Part shown: piece by piece, positions 38,311 through 49,038 of the stretch
Layout: every line of letters begins with the position of its first letter
How positions within the stretch are numbered: the first letter of the stretch is position 1
Assembly (NCBI RefSeq): GCF_963576545.1
Contig: NC_083658.1
Coordinates: 8,830,928-8,894,927 of the forward strand
Length of the DNA stretch: 64,000 nt
Direction of reading: 5' to 3'
Source: Limanda limanda
Lineage: Eukaryota; Chordata; Actinopteri; Pleuronectiformes; Pleuronectidae
Made by a program: the position numbers and the translations under genes
Notes under the pieces: generated by a model
What the model was told of the DNA's origin: nothing
Databases searched by the model: none
The model's input: the letters and a program-made list of their open reading frames with translations, nothing else

Positions 38311-38570
38311 GCCTGCCTCAAGAGATATTGAGAGATACTACATCTGACATTTCTGCTTCCCGGTAGAGATCTGTTTGATGCACTTAAAGCTGCATCCATC
38401 CAAATTATTTTTTGACATTTACAATAGCACAAATGACAATGTGCTAAATAACGGGGGATAGAAACTTAGAATTTACAGGACCTAGTGTCATAAGTGACTC
38501 ACTTCACCTGGATCATCATCTTTTACTGCTTCCGGGCCTTAAATACTCTTAACAAGCTTTTATTAAACTT

Positions 38571-38880
38571 GTGGAATATTTGGGTCATCAAACTGTCTAC
38601 TTCAAATTCCCCGCCATCTGTCTCTCTCGTCTCCCTTCACACTGTCCAATCAGATTCATGGGACCCTTGACCCCGAGGATAAAAGGTGCTGGTACATGTA
38701 AGGATAACAGCAGGGTTTTGTTATGATAGCGAACCATAGGGGAATTGGTTTTGCCCGTGAAATGAGCTGAGCAACACGTGAGAGCTTCTTATCGATCTGA
38801 CCTCTGCGGTTCAAACAGAGCTGGAAACAGACAGCTGCTCTTTATTCACATCGAGATTATCCCTTTACAAAAAGGGGAAA
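38571..38880. repeat. Direct repeat copy 2 (310 bp)
   Basis: Partner of 36395-36709 in the same orientation, 2176 bp away. No terminal inverted repeat or target duplication is evident, so a segmental duplication is as likely as a transposon. Confidence 0.97.
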
Positions 38881-39350
38881 AATAATAGAACATGTCTAAG
38901 TGTAATAATATCCAATTAGCAAGTGCAATGTTACTATGTGCTAACTGAGTACACATACTCTCTGTATCTATATACTCTGTTTAAAAACCCTATGTTATAT
39001 AGTGTATTTATATTTAAATTTATTCTGAATGGTTTTGAGGTGGTTTAAAAGAGAAAGAATAATACCGTCTTTCACTTACTCAGGAAAATTAACAATGTAA
39101 AAACAAACTGTGTCCTGCTGCGACGCCTGTGTTCCTTTTATTCCCTCTAATCAAAAGACAAATTGCTCCTGAGAGAGACGATAAAGACAAATCTCATCCC
39201 ATCCCGTCCTCATTTAGGAGCTGGAACTAGTTTGTTGCCGCCGATCAATTCTCTGTCCGTCACCGGATCGATCAGGTACCGCGAGCGTTCTCTCATGTTT
39301 TGTACTTGCTGGTAAACAGGTCAATATCCCAGTTTCAGGTTTTGATCGCA

Positions 39351-39376
39351 GGGGGGGGGGGGGGGGGGGGGGGGGG
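39351..39376. repeat. 26-base G homopolymer beside Ig5 exon
   Basis: Unbroken G run; a C26 tract on the transcript strand, starting 8 bases into the intron after the exon at 39384-39571. Confidence 0.97.
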
Positions 39377-39383
39377 CACCCAC

Positions 39384-39571
39384 CTCCAGCACAGACTTGC
39401 CCTCCGTGCTGTGCACCCGCGTGTTGGCGGTTGGCTCCGCGGAGATGGTGAGGCGTTCCCGCCTCCACAGCATGGTGGCGGGAGGGTTGGACATCACGTC
39501 ACAGCTGATGTTCACCGGGTTCCCCTCCCACGAGTAAAAGATGGTGTGGTTGGTCAGGAACTTTGGTATAT
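39384..39571 (-). CDS. ncam2: ncam2 exon, first half of Ig5
   Basis: 188-bp exon, CCGCAG acceptor and GTGGGT donor. It completes a tyrosine codon and reads IPKFLTNHTIFYSWEGNPVN, then ISCDVMSNPPATMLWRRERL. It carries the first Ig5 cysteine, the core tryptophan and two potential N-glycan sites (NHT and NIS). SWEGNPVNISCDV is a hallmark of NCAM2 Ig5. It ends phase 0 after SVLE. From intron position +8 the sense strand has 26 consecutive C residues, an unusual setting for a 5' splice site and a likely trouble spot for sequencing. Confidence 0.95.
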
Positions 39572-41537
39572 CTGCGGCATAAAGAAAAAAGACATATATC
39601 ATTTAAGGTAACAGAGCTTTCAGGGCTAAAACAAGACCTGCATTTAAAAAAAAAAAAAAACTTGTGGCATGGAGTAAAACCCTTTAATCAAAGGTGGAGC
39701 TGCTTTGGATCATGAAAGACATAAAAATGACTCGCTGAGGCTCAACCCGAAAAATTCCTCAAAAGGAGAGAGACAAAAAAAAGCGTTTCATTAACAGTTC
39801 CCAAACTCTCCGTGCAATTTTAAAAAGAGAAACTCAAATTTAATTGAAGCCGCCTCACGCTGGGGGGAAGCGAGGGGAGATCTCCATTACGATCATCTCC
39901 GCAAGAATAATAAAATAAATGCAAACAGGAGCTCATTTGCCCCGGCAAATAGGAAGGGCAGTAATGGACGAGCGGCGTGGCGAGCCGCCGTGTGGATTCT
40001 CTCCCGGCCCCGGTCTTGCTCGGCTCGGTCGGAGAGAGGCATTATGGTTGTTTTATGTTCGCTTGCAGGATTCCATTAAAGAGATTGATGCCCGGCTCTC
40101 TGTCACAGCCGAGGACGTGTTATCCCCCTGCAGCCTGCAGTGACTTAGTAAATGAGTTCATTAGTTCAGTAGCGATGGCTGGCTCAGCCCCCCCACCACC
40201 ACACACACACACACACACAGACACACACAGACACACACACACTTACAGCCTGTGTCTCTCTGCAGTGGGAGACCGAGTTGTCAACTGTTTACGGTTTAAT
40301 GACAGCGACTTTGCCTTATGGCTGGGGAGCTGGTGGATGCATATGGGATTTGTTGTCAATTTCTTTATGAGGATGCCATCTAACTTTCTTTCCCAACGTG
40401 TCAACTTTTCAAGAGCTATGCAAAAAAAAAAAAAAAAAAACGGGTTTTAAAGGGGATCCGTGAACCCAAAAGTTACCTCAGCCCGAGGAAGAGAAAATTG
40501 GTTTCTAAATGACAGCGGAGACACAGGAGTCATTTTTTTTCTTCTTTCACCCTTCACTGTGTCTCCGGATGTTTGTTTCTCTGCCCTCTCTCTGTTCTTC
40601 CTCCGAGCTTCAAGGTGGAAAACGCTGCTCCCGGGAAAAAATGTATTTCCTTTCTGTCTCCGGTCTCGTTCAGGCGAAGCAGAGCCCACTCTCGTATTGA
40701 GCGCGATCGTTCCGGGGACAAAATGGAGATCTCTGCTCCAGAGCTCATTAGGCAGGGGATAGTCCGTCCCAAATAACCCCCCCCCCGACAACCAGCACTG
40801 AGGAATGGTTGTGCTCACTGGGAAGCAGGGGAGCTGTAACTCCAGGGGTGAAAGGCTAAGCGTGATATCCTCTTATTAACTAACCCTCCTGGGGGCTGTG
40901 TGTGTGGTGCAGTGGGCGCAGGGCTTCGGGGGGGGGGCTTTATGTTTATAGTAATATAATGATCTTCAAAAAGAAAAATAGACTGGGTGAACTTATGAAC
41001 CTGGTACATGCATGTCTGCAAGGGGTTCACTTAAATGTGTTTCATTTTCACATTAGGAATATGATACTATATATATCTTTATGCAGGGAGTGGAGGAGTA
41101 GGTGAGTTGATGTCAAGTGACCGGGGATCCAACTGTCTTATTCAATTTGCATAAATACAAAAAAGCAACTACATAAAAAAATAACTGATACAAAGTCAAA
41201 GAAACAACAACATATGGATCAGAACACAAGATCAATTGAATGTTAAATTACACTGAGGCTCACACAACATCTTCCCACTGAGATTTTCTGTGCCCGGATG
41301 CATTTCTTGCTATTTATGGGTATATTTAATCTAAAACAAGGTAAACACTTTCAAACAGTTTAGTTCCTCTTAAGGTTTGTACATCTAAAGTCAGATTTAA
41401 GGCCAAATTTGGAATTGAATGAGTTAAACAAGAAGAACACTCTGTGAAGCTAAAGTTTACGTACTGTAATGAGCAGGACTGTCACACACACAGACACACA
41501 CACACACACACACACACACAGGGACCCTGATACTCAC
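39572..41537 (-). other. ncam2: ncam2 intron between Ig4 and Ig5
   Basis: 2.0 kb, with an interrupted CA tract (about 40200-40242), an A18 run (40422-40440) and the CA tract at 41482-41520 beside the Ig4 donor. Confidence 0.8.
41482..41520. repeat. CA microsatellite beside Ig4 exon donor
   Basis: About 19 CA units with one CAGA interruption; TG on the sense strand, 17 bases downstream of the 5' splice site at 41538/41537. Confidence 0.97.
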
Positions 41538-41688
41538 ACTCGATGTCCAGGAACATGCTCTTCTGATGACCTCCGATCCGGCTGAGCGCCTCGCAGTCGA
41601 AGCGGCCCAGGTCGGCGAGCCGCACGCCGCTGATGGTCAGCACCGACTTGCCGTGGCGACCGCGGACCTCGAAGCGTCCGTCCTGCCT
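41538..41688 (-). CDS. ncam2: ncam2 exon, second half of Ig4
   Basis: 151-bp exon, TTCAG acceptor and GTGAGT donor. It encodes 50 residues starting [17 protein letters not shown], with [23 protein letters not shown] at the end. FDC holds the second Ig4 cysteine. GHQKSM is a strong NCAM2 marker. A second possible acceptor lies 6 bp downstream (AGGCAG, start at 41682) and would remove RQ in frame. I chose the upstream one because human NCAM2 has two residues (SL) at this place. A 39-bp CA tract (TG on the sense strand) begins 17 bases after the donor. Confidence 0.95.
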
Positions 41689-43857
41689 CTGAAGACACAA
41701 AGCGCCTCGGTCAGAAAAGGTCAGGAATTGGATTGTTTTTATTCACATCCCTAAGTACTGTTAGCACTTTACTTGAGATATTATATTTAAACGAGACCCA
41801 AACTTTTATATCAGTGATCGTATAAAGCTGGAGAAATGATGGATTGAGTCCACAGAGTAAAGTTCCTGATCCAACTCTGTAGCCGGGACTGAATGACAGC
41901 CCCTTGACCCCGCTTCCCCCCCCCGTGGCAAGCAACTGTCACTTGTCACACAGAGTCGTGGGTTCATGCAACAAAACAGAGAAGAAAAACCCTGTCGATT
42001 TATTACAAGGTCATTACATCTGTATGAAGACAGATGGCATCAATTCGAAGCTACGGGTCAATTACAGCAGACGAGGCTATCATTCCGGCAATCGACATTC
42101 ACTCGTAATGAGAAAAAACACCCCGGGAGCTTCCCTGCTGCAGACAGCATCCAGCTGTAGCCTCCAGACGGTTACCTAACAGATACCCTCCGTCACCCCC
42201 CCGAGAAACGACTTTTCAGCAGAGCCGCCTGTGGACTCGGGGGTTGATGTATCTGAGAGCTGCGTGACTGCAGCAGGGTTTCTCTTTTTTGGGATTGGAA
42301 GAAGATTTGGAGGTCAGATTCACTGAGTTCCAGGACATCAAACCACGCAAGTACAACTTGTTCTCTGCAGAGAAACATTTGCAGTTAATTAGAGGATAAA
42401 CATGATGCAATAAGGATATGGTGGTGAGATGTTGTTTGACACTTTAAACGACACTTTAAACACCTTGCACAGAAGTGTTTTGGCTCTGTATCAGTAATAA
42501 TCCAGGTCCAGGTCCAGCCAAACAGACAGCAGACTCTAACAGTTTTGCAAAAAACAGCTAGTAGTCGAGTCGTATCTGATAAGAACCAATCAGGCAAAGC
42601 ATTATGGGTCATCCTGCAGACACGTACTGTACATGTTGCATGAGCACACACACAAATCCACACACTGCACACAAGCTTTGTGTTACACACTGTACGTCCA
42701 GGGGTATAAGTCAAACACACATCCATTTGCGCCACAAGTTTACTTTCCCCACATTGTTGCCTCCTAATGAGACAATTAAGTCAACTTCGAGAAACAGCTT
42801 TTAGTGGAGTAAAAATAGAATATAATTATTTAGCTCGAGTCCGGAGAGTAGAATGTAGGATTGCACTCAAATGAGTTTGTTCCCCGTAAAAGGAATTAGA
42901 AAAAAAAAAGAAAAGAAAGAAGAAATAAAAAATGCTCAGGCTGAGAGTCAAATCAGGCTCACAGTAAGCCTATTTAGCAGAGGGATACCCCACAGTGCGT
43001 TGGGGTTTTTTTTGTAGTCGCAGCAGTAATCGGCAATATTCTTGTTTGTGTGAACTTGCGTCATTGTTGCTATTAATATCTTCCTTCCCGACGACCTTAT
43101 TCACGCCACAATCGTTGCACGCGTCAACGTGGCGCCGCGGGGAATCGCAAAACATAATTTCCTGGTGAGTATATTTAGCCGCTTTGGAGTTCTGGGGTGA
43201 AGCTGCGTTCACGTCATGGCGGAGTTGCTGTAATTACCCTGGCATCCGACTTGTGAATATGCAAACAACAGCTGAATCAAAATCACGGGGCGGGCGGCTG
43301 ATACATCTGGAGAACACTCTCTCGGAGAAAGAGTGGAGGAGATCAGCGTCACTCTCCAGGGCCTGGCTCTGTCCAGAGGTGATGAAATCCGCCTACCAGC
43401 CCCTGTCGAGCTGCTTAATTACCACGTTGTATTTGTTGTTTTTCGTATCGCATTTAATCACGGCTATGGGCTTTTTGATAACTAGCAACAGAGACTATAA
43501 AAAAAGAAAAGCCCTCACCCACCTGCCTCTGCTAACATTCATTATGTGTCTAAGCCTCGTAAGCCTCGGCCGTGAAGCCCCCTCTTGTGAATCACACGCT
43601 CTTTATGCAGTCGCTCATCCACTGCTCGGGCATTATCCCGTTAAGAATGGCTTATCTTTGCTCTTATCGCCTCAATACTACCGGCCAATGAGGTGAAGCG
43701 GCTTTCGAAAAGGCATCGGCGCCGGATCCCCTTTTGTGTCGCCCGCCGCATCCTCTGCTTGTTTGCGTCGCCAGCTGAGGTCAATGGGGATTGCGAGTGT
43801 GCGAGCGCGTGTGAGTTGAATAGGAATGCGGGAGATGGGTCGGTGGGGGGGGGGGGT

Positions 43858-43902
43858 GAGAGAGGAAGAGGAGGAGGAGGCAGAGGAGGAGGAGGAGGAG
43901 GA
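43858..43902 (+). repeat. GAG-rich purine tract
   Basis: 45 bases of almost pure purine (GAGGAGGAG pattern, one C), preceded by a G run. Complementary to the CTC tract 70 bases downstream. Confidence 0.95.
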
Positions 43903-43973
43903 CAGGAAATCTTCCAGGAGGCAACTTCTGAGTCAGGAAATTACACGCCACCCCACTCCCACACTTCCTCACA

Positions 43974-44078
43974 CCTCCTCCTCCTCCTCCTCCTCCTCCT
44001 CCTCCTCCTCCTCCTCCTCCTCCTCCTCCTCCTCCTCCTCCTCCTCCTCCTCCTCCTCCTCCTCCTCCTCCTCCTCCT
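43974..44078 (+). repeat. CTC trinucleotide microsatellite
   Basis: About 35 uninterrupted CTC units. GAG on the transcript strand; the poly-Leu, poly-Ser and poly-Glu open frames through it are artefacts. Confidence 0.97.
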
Positions 44079-45049
44079 TCTCTCCCACCACCAACTGACA
44101 GGGTCTGTGTCTGGAGACAGACTCGGTCCCTGAAGCACAGCCTGTTTGAGATGCGCCTCGGAGGGAAGCGGCCAGACGTGAACACAACAGCGACTCGCGC
44201 GCACGCCCCTGGACACACACACACACACACACACGCCGCAGTGGCACGGTCACACGCTTACTGTAAACACACACACGTGAGCGGCGACCAACACAAGATA
44301 AAAGGCGAGGAGAAGCGGAAGCCGAGGGAATACGGGAGCTGGAGGGGAGATGAGAGCAGCAGCAGGTAGTAAAAGCAAAGGCGGGAAGAAGAAATGAGAA
44401 AAATATAGGAAGTCCTGTCCCTATCTGATCCATAAGACGTGTGTGGGGGGGGGGTTTACATTGAGCACATGAAACTAAATTGCAACTGCAATCTCTCAAA
44501 TGGGATTGTCCTTCCTGTGTTGCTGTGTTAATTCAATGCTGGAGGAATTTTCTGATATTACAAATGTCAGCTTTAAATGTCAACAGGGCTGGAAGTCCAA
44601 TTCTGGCGAGAACGGCTTTTTCTAACTGTTCAGAATTTGGTGAGAACTTTGGGTTTTCTTATTTGCGCCACTCTAACGAAGAGTGCAACACCTCATCGTC
44701 ATAACGACAACAAAATAACATTTTACGGCGTTCCAAGGCAAACGTGGGCGTGCAGAGGGGTTTCAACGTGGCTGTGATCTGTTTCTCTTTGTGTTTTTTG
44801 CGGCAGCTTCTGTGACCAGGTATCAAACGGGAGAGAAAACAATCACCTCGGCGGGCGTGGGCGTCGGTTTTTCAAGGGTTTAAGTGCAAAATGTCTTTTG
44901 AAGAGAGATCGAATCAACACAAGCTTGACTCCTGAGTAACTGAGGAAAAGGCTCAAAAGTTCTTTGGAAGTGAACATTAGGTGAATCAACAGGCAAAAGC
45001 TTTGAAAGGATGAAATGCTTTTTTATACGTTTGCCTCCGGTAGGTTATA

Positions 45050-45230
45050 TAGTTAATATAATTTTTTCACATCGTTTGTCTGTTATTTAGCAGGATTACT
45101 TCCAAAAATACAGGACGGATTACCATGAAATTGGTGGAAGAATGCAGTACAGGTCAGGAAAGAACCAATTCAATTTTGGTGCAGATTTGAAAATTAATGG
45201 GCGGATCCAGGAAATCCTTGTTTTCCATGC
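45050..45230 (+). repeat. Degenerate teleost interspersed repeat
   Basis: Contains GTTTGTCTGTTATTTAGCAG, GATTACTTCCAAAAATAC, ACCATGAAATTGGTGGAAG, AATTTTGGTGCAGAT and GGGCGGATCCAGGAA in the order of a common fish repeat. Class unassigned. Confidence 0.6.
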
Positions 45231-47690
45231 GCAACAGCGACAGGTACACAAACTAAACAGTGAAAGAGAGAACTACATCACCTGTTATGATAACGATGAT
45301 TTCTGACGGTCTGTGTGTATGGTAAAAACTTCATGGGCAATTGATCGCGCACACAGGAAATAGCACTGCACACTGCTAAACAGTGCAATAATGAAGCAAT
45401 GCTGGCCAATCAGAGCAGACTGGGCTTTATTGGTAGAGGGGGGCTTAAAGAGACAAGAGCTAAAACCGAGCGTCTCAGACAGAGGCTGAAGAGAGGAGCT
45501 GCAGCAATGGACAGTATGAGACAGTTAAGTAATAACGATTACTCAAATGATGAACCCGAGCATGAGCAGAATATGTCTCCTCAAAAGTCACCAGCTCCCC
45601 AGTGAGGTTTTGTATGAATAGAACAGAGGCGACGGATCAAAACAATACCACAGGAGCGGAACAATGGACAAACTCCTGCCTCAGTTCATAATTACACTCC
45701 AAAAAATGCCTTCTATTATGTTCCTTGCAAACATCGGGGGGCGGGGGGGGGGGGGTCACAGAGTCAGTTGACGAAGAATGGGAAGAATGGAAGCAGCGTT
45801 ATGTGGCGAGTCAAAGTGAGCCCATTGTAGCTTAATGTCTCAACAAGAGAGGCAGAGGGTGGATATGCAGATTGGGGAGCAAATTGAGAGAGGAACATCC
45901 TGCTTTAAAGTTAAATGACTGGGGCCATCCATCACGCCTGGCGCTGCCCGGGCCGGGTTTGTCTCTGCGCATGTTTAGGTGTGTTCGTTTGCACTACGCA
46001 TTTCCATAATTGCATTTGCAGCGGGGGAAGAGAAGCACTTACTCTCATTTTTGGGCTGTGATTTATCAAGCCGAGCGATTCGAGCCAATGCACACATTCA
46101 TTTATCTCCGCGTTGACCTTTTCCCCCCCCCCGAGGAAAAGAACGGCTGCCATCGTTGTTTTTTTTTCTGTTTTCTTCGACTCCTTCTGAGCAGGCTTCA
46201 GCTTTGAAGCCATGATGGAAGCACAGCGTCTGCTTCCGACGTTGATGGCAGCTAATTCAAGAGTAATTACCTTCCCGGAAAACGCGTCTGCGACTCATTC
46301 CACTTTTGATTTGCGAGGCTCGTCTTGTGGACAAAGTGAATAATGGATGTTGGGAGAGGAAAAAAAAAAAAAAAAAACATGCACAACTGAAGCTTATTAT
46401 CTTCTCAGGTTCTTTTGTCGGATTAAACAAAAAGTCAAAGTCAAACAGAGCTACAAATTAGAGTGTGCATTGAAAGGACTCGTGTTTGCCCTGGAAACAT
46501 CAAGGCTCCCAGAGCTTCTTTGTGCCGAGCGCTAATCAGAATAAATATGTGTGCTGATTTCCCTTCATTCCGCCTGTACGCAATAACACATGGATCAATG
46601 TAAAGGTGGTTTATGAGCAGCTTTGAAATTATAAAAGTCTTTGAAGCTAAGTCACGTGTCAATTATAGCGTGGTGAAGCAAATGGGATCCAGCATTGACT
46701 TATGAATGTGACTATTGTTAGCAGCACTGTTTACAGTGAATCCCTCGAAAAACCACCGTTCCTTGTTTGGCAGATGGGAGTGATTATGTCAGCCTTTATT
46801 TTGATGAGGACATATACAAGTAATGACCTGCTCATGCTGCCCATTTATTTTAGGACTCAACCATACTTCACACAAATACTCAATTTTCCCTCGGATAAAT
46901 GATAGTGACATTTTAATGGTCACCATAGGGCTGGAAGAAAGAAAAAACATTATTCATGTATTTCTACTTCTGAGCCACATAGCTCCAGCTTTTCTCTGAG
47001 TTGTTTTTTTTTACCATTACATCTTTTTTTAATCAAAAACTTAAAAATCCTCATTAGTGACACTCAAGGATGGCATCCGACAAGGTTGGATTTGAAAGTT
47101 CCATTCGAAGGTGACATTTTACTCGAGAGTATTGCCTTGCAGTAATGTCACATTCGGAGGAATACTGGAAATACTTAACGTCAGAAAGATGTGTGTGTGT
47201 CGGGAGGATGTGAAACAGTTAAAACATCACCTTTTAATTGTGATGCTCCTTATTTATTGACACTACAGTAGAATAGAACTCTCACACATGCACATGACCC
47301 AAATGTAAAAGCCACAACACAAGGAGGAACATGTTTTTACTTAATCCTAGACAAGCATCAAATTTTAAGGTGAGTAAGTTACTCCGCTTGTTTCATTGTC
47401 AACGTCTGTTGTCGCTCACTTACGTTGTGGTTGTATTTCCGGTGTGAGGCTTTTGTCGCTTTGTTTTTCCCATGAATGCACTTTTCAGAGATGTACAGGC
47501 CAGCGTATGAAACTATTACAAGTGAAGATTGTCAGTCATCGAGGTCACAGCAGCTTCAGAAGTGTACTTGTGTGTAATATTACAAATATTTGTACTACTA
47601 ACTTTCCCTGTATGTATGACAGTTCATATGCAAAGTTAGTTATTAGGGTTGCAAAATTCCGGGAATTTTCAAAGTTGGAAACTTTCCATG

Positions 47691-47775
47691 GGAATTAACG
47701 GGAATTAACGGGAATTAACGGGAATTAACGGGAATATACGGGAATTAGCGGGAATTAACGGGAATTAACGGGAAT
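47691..47775. repeat. 10-bp tandem array inside hAT element
   Basis: About eight copies of GGGAATTAAC with single-base variants (GGGAATATAC, GGGAATTAGC), between the 47646 terminus and the BED remnant. Confidence 0.95.
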
Positions 47776-47813
47776 AAACTGGAAATGTTGTGGGTAATTT
47801 ATACTAACTGTAT

Positions 47814-48031
47814 TTACGTTGTCATATACAGACATAAATACAAACATTTTGTTGTGTCATAGGTTGATTTGAGCCCTGAGGAAACTCTGGGGCACTTGAC
47901 TATATGCTTCAGCATCTTTGTGTCATTCTTAACATAGGTCTTTGCACAGTATTTGCAAATGTACACAGCCTTTCCTTCTACATTGGATGAGGTGAAATGC
48001 CTCCACACATGAGATAGTGCACGTGGCATTG
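47814..48031 (-). pseudogene. BED zinc-finger exon remnant of a hAT transposase
   Basis: Reads MPRALSHVWRHFTSSNVEGK, then AVYICKYCAKTYVKNDTKML, then KHIVKCPRVS. VW..F, C-x2-C and a distal H...C are the BED-finger pattern found at the N-terminus of hAT transposases. A TTCTACAG acceptor-like sequence lies just upstream (near 48036-48043). No RNase-H-like transposase core follows within the element. Confidence 0.7.
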
Positions 48032-48708
48032 TTCTGTAGAATAAGATGAGAAAAAAGTTTGTAAAAATCACTAATGCAATGCCAGAGATATAAATAGTTA
48101 GCCAAACAATTGGAATCATCTGTAAACATATTTTACAATTGATGGATAAATCAATGGAAATAGGCTAGATGAACAGATGAACAATCCTCAATCAGCATGC
48201 TAATATATTTTCCCGAGTAATATCATGGAAACTTACCTGACTAGTCCTGCACACTACAGCAGGCCTCAATAGCCCTGCTGTAGAGTGAAGGATGCTGGGA
48301 GTTATCTGTGCATGTGATGGAAGAATGCACAGTGGAGGGTTGAAATTCAACGTGCAGCGTGTGCTGCATTCCATACATCTTTAAAATAGAGTTTTGAATG
48401 ATGTTTTTATTGCTGAGCCTTTAATTTGCATAGTTTTGTTTTTTTCAAAATTCCCAAAATTCCCGAGCTTAATATTCCTGTGGAAAGTTTCCGGAAGTTG
48501 CCGGAAATTTACCGGAAACTTTCCGCCCCTTTGCAACCCTAGTTATTAGTCATAAATATATTATAAGTCCAGTAAATGCTGTCTATATGTGCTTTTTTAA
48601 GTCTATTCTGAAGCATATATGAACATTATAAGCTGCATAATATCTGTATAAATTATGTCCTATGTGCCCAAGCTCATCAGCCGAACACATGCTTCAGGAT
48701 GAAGGGTG

Positions 48709-48865
<157 letters not shown>

Positions 48866-48892
48866 CCAGATGGAGGCTCTGGCAGTTTCTAC

Positions 48893-49038
48893 CTTGTCCC
48901 CTTCCACGAAGGCATGGCCGTCGCTGGCCCTCCTCCAGGAGATGTCGGGCAGAGGCTCGCCCTCGGCCACGCAGGAGATCATGGCGGCGCTGCCCTCCAC
49001 GGCTGTCACGTTTTGCAGCTGGGTGATGTGAGGCTGGA
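48893..49038 (-). CDS. ncam2: ncam2 exon, first half of Ig4
   Basis: 146-bp exon with a CCGCAG acceptor and a GTAGAA donor. It reads (V)QPHITQLQNVTAVEGSA..., then MISCVAEGEPLPDISWRRA, then DGHAFVEGDK. The cysteine of ISC and the tryptophan of ISWRR are the Ig core, and NVT is a potential N-glycan site. GEPLPDISWRRASDG is close to NCAM2 and unlike NCAM1. It ends in phase 0. Thirty bases downstream of the donor begins a 150-bp TG tract (sense strand). The donor GTAGAA is a weaker match to GTRAGT than the other donors of this gene. Confidence 0.95.

Larger units (their letters stand above)
38011..39383 (-). other. ncam2: ncam2 intron inside Ig5
   Basis: 1.4 kb. Holds a degenerate fish repeat (38107-38310), the second copy of the 315-bp direct repeat (38571-38880) and the 26-base G run beside the upstream donor. 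Confidence 0.8.
47646..48540 (-). mobile_element. hAT element with BED zinc-finger remnant
   Basis: 895 bp bounded by GGGTTGCAAA and TTTGCAACCCT and flanked by a perfect 8-bp target duplication AGTTATTA (47638-47645 and 48541-48548). Both ends carry mirror-related CGGAAA/TTTCC and GGGAATTTT motifs. The minus strand keeps a BED-type zinc-finger segment but no catalytic domain, so the copy is non-autonomous. The perfect target duplication suggests a fairly young insertion into the Ig4 intron. Confidence 0.92.

Noticed and set aside
43184..43696. 170-residue open frame on the plus strand
   Set aside because: No recognisable domain and no supporting signals; antisense to the ncam2 intron.
43693..44499. 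Poly-Leu, poly-Ser, poly-Gly and poly-Glu proteins
   Set aside because: Translations of the CTC microsatellite.
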